DNA of 64,000 nucleotides from Corydoras sp. C115. Its lineage: Eukaryota > Chordata > Actinopteri > Siluriformes > Callichthyidae. A program made the translations under genes and the position numbers. The stretch is taken from contig JAFMOC010000083.1 in the NCBI GenBank assembly GCA_019802505.1, forward strand, positions 2,003,501-2,067,500, read 5' to 3'. A model generated the notes under the pieces. The model worked only from the letters and a program-made list of their open reading frames with translations. It had not been told where the DNA came from and made no database searches. Below are positions 22,931 to 33,470 of this stretch, piece by piece; the stretch's first letter is position 1, and each line of letters opens with the position of its first letter.

Positions 22931-23970
22931 GGCGGCACGGTGGCTTAGTGGTCAGCACGTTCGCCTCTCAGTGCTAGGGATTCCCGGTTCGAATCCCCAT
23001 CTGGGTGGAGTTTCCATGTTCTCTTCCCGGGTCTGCGTGGGTTTCCTCCGGATTCTCCGGTTTCCTCCCACAGTCCAAAAACATGGATCAAGTCAATTGA
23101 ATTCTCAAAATTACCCCATATAGAGTGTGTCCGTGTGAGTGAGTGTGTGTGTGCCCAGCGATGGATTGGCGCCCTGTCCTGGGTGTATCTGCCCAGCGCC
23201 CGAGACGTTCTTCCCTGGATGGGCATGGGGAACCCCACCGCGACCCTAATAGAGGATAAAGCGGGAGATAATGAATGAATGGCGGCACGGTGGCTTAGTG
23301 GTCAGCACGTTCGCCTCTCAGCGCTAGGGATTCCCGGTTCGAATCCCCATCTGGGTGGAGTTTCCATGTTCTCCCCGTGTCTTCGTGGGTTTCCTCCGGG
23401 TTCTCCGGTTTCCTCCCACAGTCCAAAAACATGGATCAAGTCAATTGAGTTCTCCAAATTGCCCCATATAGAGTGTGTCCGTGTGAGTGAGTGTGTGCCC
23501 AGCGATGGATTGGCGTCCTGTCCTGGGTGTATCTGCCCAGCGCCCGAGACGTTCTCCCCTGGATGGGCATGGGGAACCCCACCGCGACCCTAATAGAGGA
23601 TAAAGCGGGAGATAATGAATGAATGGCGGCACGGTGGCTTAGTGGTCAGCACGTTCGCCTCTCAGCGCTAGGGATTCCCGGTTCGAATCCCCATCTGGGT
23701 GGAGTTTCCATGTTCTCCCCGTGTCCCCGTGGGTATCCTCCAGGTTCTCCGGTTTCCTCCCACAGTCCAAAAACATGGATCAAGTCAATTGAATTCTCCA
23801 AATTGCCCCATATAGACTGTGTCCGTGTGAGTGAGTGTGTGCCCAGCGATGGATTGGCGCCCTGTCCTGGGTGTATCTGCCCCGCGCCTGAGACGTTCTC
23901 CCCTGGATGGGCATGGGGAACCCCACCGCGACCCGAATAGAGTATAAAGCGGAAGATAATGAATGAATAA
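22931..23970 (+). repeat. Head-to-tail trimer of full main-family SINEs
   Basis: Three complete plus-oriented copies start with ggcggcacggtggcttagtg at 22933, 23281 and 23625 and end in a gataatgaatgaat tail. Only the tail separates one unit from the next head (periods 348 and 344 bp). All three share the rarer gtggtcagcacg head variant. Confidence 0.95.
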
Positions 23971-24099
23971 ATGAAAGGTTTCGATTTTGTTCGAACAATT
24001 TGGGGAAGGTCCTTTACGTTTCACTGTGAAGACGGTTTCGGACGTCTGGAGTGCATAGAACTTTAACCTCAACCACAGCAAAACAAGAACAAAGTGATA

Positions 24100-24345
24100 A
24101 AGTGAGTATTTCGCCTACTGTGCTTTTACATCCGTGCAGTAAAACACACACATATACACACACTGAGTAAAGTGAGCACACGTGCCCAGACTGGTGGTCA
24201 GCCGTGTATCCGGCACATGGGGAGCGATAGATGTTGGGTGTCTTGCTCAGGGGCACTTCTGCTATAGTACTTACTGGGACCGGGAATCAAACTGGGAACC
24301 TTCAGGTCGCAAGTCTAGTTCCTTAACCACAAGACTACGACCCAT
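24100..24345 (-). mobile_element. tRNA-derived SINE, third family
   Basis: On the minus strand it starts ggtcgtagtcttgtggttaa, has a B-box-like GTTTGATTCCC, then gcccctgagcaagacaccc, and further on ctcactttactcagtgtgtg. A related plus-strand copy is at 58745-59010. Confidence 0.7.
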
Positions 24346-25530
24346 TCCGTTCAATTTTATTGTCTGACCTCCAAAAATACTCTTCCAACTGAATGAACCC
24401 CTGACAGGCTCACTCCAAAATCTTCTAGAAGGACTTCCCAGAAAAGTGGACGCTGTTATAGCTGCGAGGGTGAAGCAACGTGGAATAGAAAGCTCTGAGA
24501 GGTGTAATGAATGTGTCCAAATACTTTTGTCCATATAATCAGTGTATGTAGACTGAATCCACTATAAGTAAAAGCAATCAGTGAGTTCTTGGCAAACTAA
24601 CCATTCTTATTAATGATTAGCTAGTTCATGCAACACTGAGGCCTTTTAGAGTAAAGACTAAAGACTAGAGTAAAGTAAAGACTACAGTTAAAGGCAATGT
24701 GTTGTAAAGTCGCACCTTAAATTCCCATCAACCACGGTGTCAGTGAGAGGCATTGTTACAGAGCAAAGCCCTTCATGAGGCAAAACTGGTGATACACTGA
24801 AAAACAAACTCATCGTGGCATTTATACCCACAACATAGAATGCTTATTTTTAAAAAGCAAGACATGGAAAAACCACCTCCAGAGACATCTTCAGTTAACC
24901 AAAATGATCCGTTTAAAAATGAAAAGATCATTAATTCCCGATGAGAACATTTATTTTGACCATGTCCGAACCACAAAACCAAAGGCTTGATTCTGAGCGC
25001 AGAGCCTGAAGAGACGAAAGCCAGAAACAAAGCCATGGTTCATAAATTCCATTTGTTGTAGCCCATAGGTAGTGTAATGTTACATGCAGAGCTCGGACGT
25101 CTTTGAAAAGACTCGTCCAGCAGGACGCCGGCTGGAGTGCTGCGGATTCGGTTGGGTCTGAAGATGAAACGGTGGTTGTGTTAGTAACGGAGCTGTGAAG
25201 CCAAACCCAGACGTGTTTGTCTGATGATCTTTAAGGTTAGAGTGAAACTGTACATAAAGGTTGTCTCTGCATTCGGCATCGTTTCTTTGTCTAAGTATAA
25301 CGCTAAAAGGGTGCTTGAAAATGTTTTACCTTATTTTATTTGTATATTTTGCCTTTTCTGGGTGACTAACAATCTTGCATAGGTGATAATCCTTCAGCTA
25401 CTGCTACCTGTCCACAGATCTAGAGGTTTTGTTGGAATTCCAGAGTTGGAATTCTTGTAATCCTTCCGATTTCTCCGATTAAACAGTACGGCCTTCGTTA
25501 TTCATCGTTTTTCGGGTCAGTCTTTCAGCT
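24346..25530. other. 3' flank and possible 3' UTR of the tmem151a-like gene
   Basis: A minus-strand AATAAA-type signal (TTTATT on plus) near 25335 could end the transcript. I recognise no other features. Confidence 0.4.
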
Positions 25531-28500
25531 TTAGGAGACGTCCTCTCCTGAATGACAGCTCTCCTCTCCGTGGACTATTAAAACGGGGAAGAAAAAAGCA
25601 TCCTGATATGCAGGCGGTCGGTCTCTGTCTCCTTCTCGCACCTCCTCTGTCTGCTCTTCTTCTTGGGGTTCGCCTTCCTCTTCCTCTCTTTCTTGCTCTT
25701 CTTCTTCAGCCTCCTGGTTGCCCTCATCTTCTGCTCCCTCCAGTACCCCTCTACTCTCTTCATCCTGTCTCGAACCCAAACCAAGAAACCCTCCACTCCC
25801 TGCTCCCGCACCACCCGCCTCCTCCCCTCTTCCTCCTAGTCCTCCTCCCACACTTCGGGAATGGAACAGAGACGTGGGTCGGGAGGCCTGAAGACGTCCC
25901 AGAGAAAAGCCACTCCTGCTCAATACAAGTCTTCCTGGACCACCGGAAACACCTCCTGCCCCGCCCGCCCTGATTCCGGCCACGGTGCCGTTTAGCAGGG
26001 CAGCAGTCGGGCCTCTCAAACGAGAAGGGAGTGACGTGCTGCTGGTGGAACGACGACAGCGGGGACAGCTCTGGAGCAGATATGCTGACGCGAAGGCAAC
26101 GGGTAGTGTGGGGCCTCCACTGCTGGAATTGGCACCAGCTGAAGGTGGGTTAGTGCTTTGGTTGCCTTCGGAACCGGGATCCATTAGCAGAGCCTCGGAG
26201 TAGCTGGGAACCATCTGCTGATTGCAGCGGATGTGCCATTCTAGTTCTGTCATATCGAAGGTGTTGACTCGGGAAATGGCACGGTAGCTCAATCCTACGC
26301 CTCCACCGCCAGGACCAGTCCCATTCTCACTGATCCCGCCGCTTTCACTTGCGTCCCCTCTGCTGCTGTCGTCGCTTTCACCAAACAGCTTCTCCACGTG
26401 GTAGTGAACATACGCAGTGCGGTATTCGGCCACGACACGGAGTGGCCAAGACAGCAACAGAGTCGAGGCCAGCCAAAAGACCCTCCGACGAGCATACCAT
26501 GGCTGCCGTGCAGGGTCAGGAAAAGCCAGCATGTGCTCACGGAAATCCACGTTCTTCAGGTGCATTCCCTCCCGTGCCTCCATGTAGTCATCAAGTCCCT
26601 CGTTCTCACCGAAGAAGCGTGCCCGCTGTGTGAGGTAGGCAGCTTCGGCCCGAGCGCTAGAAAAACTGAAGCACTTTGTAAAGCGTAGACGAACGGCTGG
26701 ATACTCCATGAGGCCCCTTAACTCCTTTGAGACATCTTTAACGCCCAGCCTTGCATAGTCAAACTCCGAACTCGCTGCATGCGTGTTGACTCGTTCATGA
26801 TACACTTGAGTAGTGGTGTAAGCATCTCCATTGCGGTAGCGCGTCACCTGTCTTGTCCTTCTCACATAATGGTAGCTAATGGCCTTCCACCAGATGCATG
26901 GTGTAGCCTGTTGAAGTCGTTGCACGCGCTCATATACCTCAGCTACTTCTGCTTGAACCAGCATGGCGGTTTTGGAATAGCAATGCCAGCACTCCACCAA
27001 GTAAACCACATACAGCATGGCCAGGAACGCCAATGGGATGTAGACATAGCCACTCGAGCAGGGGCTGTCTAGAGACGCATCAGGCCTGTAAGCACTAGCT
27101 GCAGTTGTTGACTGGTCCTCGTTCTCCAAGACAGTGGCTGCAAGCTCTTCTGGGGCTGCCAAGATGGGAACTTTGCAAAGGCTGCACCAGGTGAGTGTGC
27201 CAAAACAGCCGTACATGAGAAGCGTGAGAAGCAGGCACTTCCAGTGAGATTCCCGACAAAGAGAGCTGGCTAATGACTGCTTTACTGGACGCTGCTGAAG
27301 AAAGAAAGAAGGGAACGTGTTATTGCAAACATGGAGAGATGGTCATTATCTCATATAGACTTACTGTACATATATAATGCTTAATATAACCAAAAGTACA
27401 TGAATATCTGTTTGAGTAAGTGCAGCGTGAAAGAGCTTGACTTTTTGCACAGACCTCTGACCTTAACCCTGTTTTGGGACCTTAACACTTTTGGGATTAA
27501 TTAGAAGTCTGACCCTGCCCAGCGATGGATTGGCGCCCTGTCCTGGGTTTATCTGCCCAGCGCCTGAGACGTTCTCTCCTGGATGGGCATGGGGAACCCC
27601 ACCGCGACCCTAATAGAGAATAAAGCGGGAGATAATGAATGAATAGAAGTCTGACCCCTCACATGCTCCACTTGATATCTATCCATCCATTACAATCCGC
27701 TTTAACCTATATTAGGGTAGTGGGGGGGGGGGTTCCCCCTGTCCATCCAGGGGAGAGCATCTATGAGTGCTGGGCAGATACACCCAGGGCGCCAATCTAT
27801 CATTGGGCACTCACACAAACACACTCTCTATGGGGCAATTTGGAGAATTCAATTGACCTTGATCCATGTTCTTGGGCTGTGGGAGGAAACCGGAGAACCC
27901 GGAGGAAATCCACATGGACACGGGGAGAACTTGGAAACTCCACTCAGATTGGGATTCGAACCGGGAATCCCTAGTGCTGAGAGGAGAATGTGCTAACCAC
28001 TAAGCCACAAGCAAAAATTCTTACATACAATCTTGTACTCCCAATTTACCTTTTGGCACATCTTTGGTTTTTGGAATGACCCTGGTGTCTGCACGGTAAA
28101 CACATAAAGGTCTTCTATTAGCACCAAACGGGAATCTAGCTGTGAGGTGAAGGCCGCTGCACCATAAAGATATTAACGCGCTGCATTAGTTGTTATATAG
28201 AATCAATAAAATAAATGTTGGCCGGCATGGTGGCTTAGTGGTTAGCACGTTCGCCTCTCAGCACTAGGAATTCCCGGTTTGAATCCCAATCTGGGTGGAG
28301 TTTTCATGTTCTCCCCGTGTCCGCATGGGTTTCCTCCGGATTCTCTGGTCTCCTCCCACAGTCTAAAAACATGGTACAACGTCAATTGAATTCTCCAAAT
28401 TACCCCATATAGAGTGTGTCTGTGTGAGTGAGGGTGTGCCCAGCGATGGCTTGGCGTCCTGTTCTGGGTGTATCTGCCCAGCGCCCGAGACGTTCTCCCC

Positions 28501-31500
28501 TGGATGGGTATGGGGAACCCTCTGCGACCCTAATAGAGGATGAAGCGGAAGATAATGGATGGATGAATGAAGATAAATTTAATTTTGCCCGGTTGTAGAA
28601 AGTGGATAGGATTTAGTCTGTGAGAGAGGATGCTTACAAGACTCCTAAGATATTAAGAAAATATAACAAAATTAAACTATCCTAAATAGAATCAGTGGAT
28701 GTTCTGAGTAAATTAAAGATTTGGCAAGAGACACTTTCCACACTGACATTAAAAAAGCATCTTTTTCTATTGTCCATCCATCCATTCATTATCTCCACTT
28801 TATCCTCTATTAGGGTCGCAGTGGGGTTCCCCATGCCCATCCAGGGGAGAACGTTTCAGGTGCTGGGCAGATAGACCTAGGACAGGGCGCCAATTCATCG
28901 CTGGGCACACACTCACTCACACAGACACACTCTATATGGGGCAATTTGGAGAACTCAATTGACTTGATCCATGTTTTTGGACTGTGGGAGGAAACCGGAG
29001 AACCCGGAGGAAACCCACGCGGACACGGGGAGAACATGGAAACTCCACCCAGATGGGGATTCGAACCGGGAATCCCTAGTGCTGAGAGGCGAACGTGCTA
29101 ACCACTAAGCCACCATGCCGCCCCTTTTTTCTATTGTTCTGTAGAAAACATTAACAACAAGGTGGAAGATGATGAATGATTCTATTACAGCACGTGCCAA
29201 TCAAAAAAAAAAATCATTTTTAATTTTTAAACATTTAAATCGGACACATACCACATCCCCCTAGACTTTTGCTAACAACAAGCTGTTCGCTGATGGTTAG
29301 CTATCTTTGTTTTCAAATTTCAATCATTTTTGTTTCTTGGAAATTTTATGACCTCACTGGCAATGTCATGTGAGCAGAGCTAATACATTTTAGCAGGGCA
29401 TATGATTCGATTTCGAGAGCATCAGTGGTGGTTAGTAGGTGCAGTAAACACATGCATGACTAGGCTTTAACAGACTGGAGTTATTAAGGAACAAGAGGAA
29501 ACCGTAGACACGTGTACATTTAATACAGAGCTAAAATGAGGAAATTCAAACAGAGGAATGTTTAAATGTTAATTAGGAAAGCACATTTCAGAAATCATTT
29601 GCATTACTGCGTTTGTTTTTGGTATTTGTTTTATTCTGAGCTGCATTTTGAACATCTGTAGCTGATGCCAGAGATTGTTGAATATTTCTTAGTAATTTGG
29701 TTGATATAGTGTTGTTTCTTTTAATAACCAGCTCAGTGCTTTATATTTCTAGTTTAAAATTCATGAGACCAATCAATTTATACTTTACTAACAAATACCA
29801 GGCGGCACGGTGGCTTAGTGGTTAGCACGTTCTCCTCTCAGCACTAGGGATTCCCGGTTCGAATCCCTATCTGGGTGGAGTTTCCATGTTCTCCCTGTGT
29901 CTGCGTGGGTTTCCTCCGGGTTCTCAGGTTTCCTCCCACAGTCCAAAAACATGGATCAAGTCAATTGAATTCTCAAAATTGCCCCATATAGAGTGTGTCT
30001 GTGTGAGTGAGTGTGTGCCCAGCGATGGATTGGCGCCCTGTCCTGGGTCTATCTGCCCAGCGCCCGAGATGTTCTCCCCTGGATGGGCATGGGGAACCCC
30101 ACCGCGACCCTAATAGAGGATAAAGCGGATGATGATAAATGAATGAATGAATTTTTCAAATGGATGGATGGATGGATATATAATATACTATATATAAGGA
30201 CTAGGGGTGAGGGACTGGGAGAAAGCTTAGCCCTTTACTTCCAGAAAATGCAACTCCTAATGCTTCAGTGATTTTATCAGTTTAATGCCTCCAACCCGGC
30301 ACGGTGGCTTAGTGGTTAGCACGTTCTCCTCTCAGCGCTAGGGATTTCCGGTTCGAATCCCCATCTGGATGGAGTTTCCATGTTCTCCCCGTGTCCGCGT
30401 GGGTTTCCTCCGGGTTCTCCGGTTTCCTCCCACAGTCCAAAAACATGAATCAAGTCAATTGAGTTCTCCAAATTGCCCCATGTAGAGTGTGTCTGTGTGA
30501 GTGAGTGTGTGCCCAGTGATAGATTGGCGCCCTGTCCTGGGTGTATCTGCCCAGCGCCCGAAACGTTCTCCCCTGGATGGGCATGGGGAACCCCACCGCG
30601 ACCCTGATAGAGGATAAAGCGGAAGATAATGAATGAATGAATGAATGAATGAATAATGCCTCCAACCCAATTTTGTAGGAACAGAAGGATGGATCCTTCC
30701 TTTTCCAACATGAGACCAAAAAGATATGGATAAGCGAATTTGGTTTTTTTCAGGTACAGATCACAACTCCAGGTTGTAACGGATGCAGTGCAGGGTTAAC
30801 ACCTTCATAACTCTGACAACTTTTAACCCAGCACTGCATTACTTGCACATAAATGCACAACTCACTTTAATCCTAACTTATAAGACCATTTTTAGTTTAT
30901 ATCCGTTACACTGCCATAATTGTACAGTTTCTCCATCCATCCATTATCTTCCGCTTTATCCTATATTAGGGTCACGGGGGGGGGGGTGTTCCCCATGCCC
31001 ATCCAGGGGAGAACGTCTCGGGCGCTGGGCAGATTGACCCAGGACAGAGTGCCAATCTATCGCTGGGCACACACTCACTCACACATACACACTCTATATG
31101 GGGCAAATTTAGAGAACTCAATTGACTTGATCCATGTTTTTGGACTGTGGAAGGAAACCGGAGAACCCGGAGGAAACCCACGTGGACACGGGGAGAACGC
31201 GGAAACTCCACCCAGATGGGGATTCAAACCGGGAATCCCTAGTGCTGAGAGGAGAACGTGCTAACCACTAAGCCACCTTGTTGTACAGTTTCTCTCTCTT
31301 TTTTTAAATTTCAATTGCACATTGTAAATACATATTTTATTTTTATTCTATTTTTATTCTATTTTTATTCTATTTTCCTTATTCTTTTCAATAACTATTT
31401 TGTAAATCTCAAATGTTTTTACTCACTGCAATACCAAATTTTGAACTTTATGTGGAGATGTCAGGAAAGAATTCCACTGCTGCCTGTACCATGTATGTGT

Positions 31501-31743
31501 ACGCATGTGACCAATAAACCTGATTTGATTTGATTTGATAGTAAAAAAAACAAAACAAAACACCAAAACACCACTCCGGCGGTCTGCAGTGAAGATGGAG
31601 CTGAAAAGAAGAGAAATACTGCTCCTGCACTCCCATCAGCTGCAATGCAGGCGCGCGGTCGAGTTACACAGAGCTCTAAAATAAATTCTTGTGAATGATC
31701 CCGAAAACACACGGGCCTGGCAGAGAAGTTTAAGCTAAGCTCT

Positions 31744-31802
<59 letters not shown>

Positions 31803-32888
31803 AAACTGCACGCAGACGCAGCAGTCATGCATCAAAGCTTCTGGTGTGTATGGACAGTAAACATTGTATGGACAGTAAATATTGTATGGACCGTAAACAT
31901 TGTATGGACAGTAAACACTGTATGGACAGTAAACATTGTAAGGACAGTAAATATTGTATGGACTGTAAACATTGTATGGACTGTAAACATTGTAAGGACA
32001 GTAAATATTGTATGGACTGTAAACATTGTATGGACTGTAAACATTGTAAGGACAGTAAATATTGTATGGACTGTAAATATTGTATGGACTGTAAACATTG
32101 TAAGGACAGTAAACATTGTATGGACCGTAAACATTGTAAGGACAGTAAATATTGTATGGACCGTAAACATTGAAAGGACAGTAAATATTGCGGTCCATAC
32201 AATGTTTACAGTCCATACAAACATCGTATGGATAGTAAACATTGTATGGACAGTAAACATTGTATGGACAGTAAACATTGTATGGACAATAAACATTGTA
32301 TGGACAATAAACATTACGGTCCATACAATGTTTACAGTCCATCGTATGGATAGTAAACATTGTATGGATAGTAAACATTGTATGGACAGTAAACATTACG
32401 GTCCATACAATGTTTACAGTCCATACAATGTTTACAGTCCATACAATGTTTACAGTCCATACTAACATCATATGGACAGTAAACATCGTATTGACAGTAA
32501 ACATCGTATGGACAGTAAACATTGTAAGGACAGTAAACATATACAATGTTTACTGTCCATACAATGTTTACAGTCCATACAATGTTTACTGTCCATACAA
32601 TATTTACAGTCCATACAAACATCGTATGGACTGTAAACATCGTAAGGACAGTAAACATCGTATGGACAGTAAACATTGTAAGGACAGTAAACATTGTAAG
32701 GACAGTACACATTGTAAGGACAGTAAACATTGTAAGGACAGTAAACATTGTAAGGACAGTACACATTGTAAGGACTGTAAACATTGTAAGGACAGTAAAC
32801 ATTGTAAGGACAGTAAACAGGCTGCCCTCACCTCCTCTCTCACCGCCCCGGCCAGGATGGGCTCCTCTCCGTCCGCCGCCTCCTGCAT
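25531..32888 (-). CDS. tmem151a: Transmembrane protein 151 (TMEM151A-like), complete, 2 exons
   Basis: Exon 1 is 32888-32832 (19 codons, MQEAADGEEP... ending REE, donor GAG|GTGAGG). Exon 2 is 27294-25531, with acceptor tttcttcag|CAG and starting QRPVKQS. Together they give 606 codons plus stop. The REE-QRP join and the following SLCRESHWKC are family signatures. Membrane segments lie at about residues 36-60, 101-124 and 288-308; the central soluble part carries PCIWWKAISYHYVRR, NGDAYTTTQVYHERVN and FFGENEGLDDYMEAREG. The C-terminus has RVNTFDMTELEWHI, a long Glu-rich stretch, then PPAYQDA (a PPxY motif) and FPVLIVHG. YLTQRARFF, DVSKELRGL and VLIVHG favour TMEM151A over TMEM151B. In human the A paralogue is neuronal and linked to paroxysmal dyskinesia (known, not seen here). 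Intron 1 is 5,537 nt. The A/B assignment is less certain than the family. Confidence 0.92.
27516..27643 (+). mobile_element. 5'-truncated main-family SINE with target duplication
   Basis: Only the 3' third is present (gcccagcgatggattgg to gataatgaatgaa), flanked by TAGAAGTCTGACCC at 27502-27515 and 27644-27657. This is the pattern expected of target-primed reverse transcription. In intron 1 of the tmem151a-like gene. Confidence 0.93.
27672..28008 (-). mobile_element. Main SINE family copy
   Basis: Minus orientation, with a G-run near the tail (27721-27732). In intron 1 of the tmem151a-like gene. Confidence 0.85.
28219..28570 (+). mobile_element. Main SINE family, full copy
   Basis: Plus orientation, from ggcatggtggcttagtggtt to gataatggatggatg. 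In intron 1 of the tmem151a-like gene. Confidence 0.88.
28775..29124 (-). mobile_element. Main SINE family, full copy
   Basis: Minus orientation; flanked by ctttttctattgt-type sequence on both sides (28761-28773; cttttttctattgt from 29124). In intron 1 of the tmem151a-like gene. Confidence 0.88.
29126..29800. other. Intron 1 sequence of the tmem151a-like gene, nothing recognised
   Basis: AT-rich; no conserved-looking exon, repeat or RNA was recognised on either strand. Confidence 0.45.
29801..30152 (+). mobile_element. Main SINE family, full copy
   Basis: Plus orientation, from ggcggcacggtggcttagtg to a gatgataaatgaatgaatg tail. In intron 1 of the tmem151a-like gene. Confidence 0.9.
30298..30653 (+). 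mobile_element. Main SINE family, full copy with target duplication
   Basis: Plus orientation; flanked by the 15-bp repeat TAATGCCTCCAACCC (30283-30297, 30654-30668). In intron 1 of the tmem151a-like gene. Confidence 0.95.
30780..31545 (+). repeat. Unclassified LINE-like 3' repeat, copy 2, interrupted by a SINE
   Basis: Related to 12830-13560: catttttagtttatatccgt, ttgcacattgtaaatacata and an ataaacctgatttgatttga tail. Interrupted by the SINE at 30930-31280. Confidence 0.65.
30930..31280 (-). mobile_element. Main SINE family, copy inside the LINE-like repeat
   Basis: Minus orientation; flanked by TGTACAGTTTCTC (about 30920-30932 and 31281-31293), with a G-run at 30977-30987. Confidence 0.88.
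31745..31800. repeat. (GT)n microsatellite
   Basis: About 28 uninterrupted GT dinucleotides immediately next to the 18-bp minisatellite, in intron 1 of the tmem151a-like gene. Confidence 0.97.
31846..32819. repeat. 18-bp minisatellite with alternating orientation blocks
   Basis: About 54 units of an 18-bp motif, GTATGGACAGTAAACATT, with variants ggaccg, gtaagg, gtaaat and catcgt. The array lies in intron 1 of the tmem151a-like gene and ends 12 nt from its splice donor. Orientation is mostly forward (plus), but reverse-complement blocks occur at about 32190-32220, 32317-32342, 32399-32463 and 32541-32620, so the strand flips eight times. Junctions recur: aacattacggtccatac at two and a similar aatattgcggtccatac at a third, with a fourth different. 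Because 18 is divisible by 3, long open frames appear on both strands; they are repeats, not genes. Confidence 0.95.
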
Positions 32889-33345
32889 CCTCCTCCCGGC
32901 TGCGGCGGACTCTCACTCAGAAGCAGCCCGCCTCTGGAGCTCCGCTCCGGCTCCTCTCACCCCATCCGCAGCCGCAGCATTCGCTCAGTCAGCGGGCCGC
33001 AGCAGCATTAACACCCGCGGCGCCGTTTGGAGCTCCTCTCGGCGTCCATGAGCGCGCAGCTCGGCTGAATCGTGAGCATCCTCGTCAGCCTGTAGCGCGC
33101 GCTGACACGCTGCTCCTGACGGATGCGGTGGATGAAGGTGAAACTGTTTACGTCTGCGGTTAACGAAGGAGGCTTCCGACGCTCTGATAAACACAACACC
33201 CCGAATGTCAGGCGACGAGAGAAAACACAGTTAAGATACTAAAAAACAATTCCCCATAATCTTCCAACCGAAGGCGTAAACGCTGCATCGTTTGTTGGGT
33301 TTCTCCTTGAGCGCGGACAGAGATGACGTCATCCCGAGGTCCCCC
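32889..33345 (-). promoter_or_regulatory. CpG-rich promoter and 5' UTR region of the tmem151a-like gene, with a CRE palindrome
   Basis: The region just upstream (on the minus strand) of exon 1 is rich in CpG compared with the surrounding AT-rich DNA (for example gcgcgcgctgacacg near 33095). A perfect cAMP-response palindrome TGACGTCA lies at 33324-33331, about 435 nt upstream of the ATG. Small open frames here are not convincing genes. Promoter function is inferred from base composition and position. Confidence 0.5.
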
Positions 33346-33470
33346 TCCATTCTGATATGGCCTTTAGAGCTTAACCTGCACAACTCGAGTTTATACTCCA
33401 GAACACTCTAAACCCTGAAACTGAAGATCCTTCCCCAATACAAAGCAAAATATAAATATAAAATGCCATA

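Noticed and set aside
22931..23970. Regularly spaced repeats resembling a CRISPR array
   Set aside because: Periods near 345 bp with full SINE structure in a eukaryotic genome; no spacers or cas genes.
25608..26688. Plus-strand open frames of 72-121 codons across the tmem151a-like exon 2
   Set aside because: They are shadows of the GC-rich minus-strand coding exon and show no splice context or family match.
31461..33163. Open frames of up to 361 codons on both strands (hexapeptide repeats such as VWTVNI, YCPYNV, CMDSKH)
   Set aside because: They arise because the minisatellite unit is 18 bp, a multiple of three, and lacks stops in several frames. They occur on both strands, overlap each other and match no protein family.
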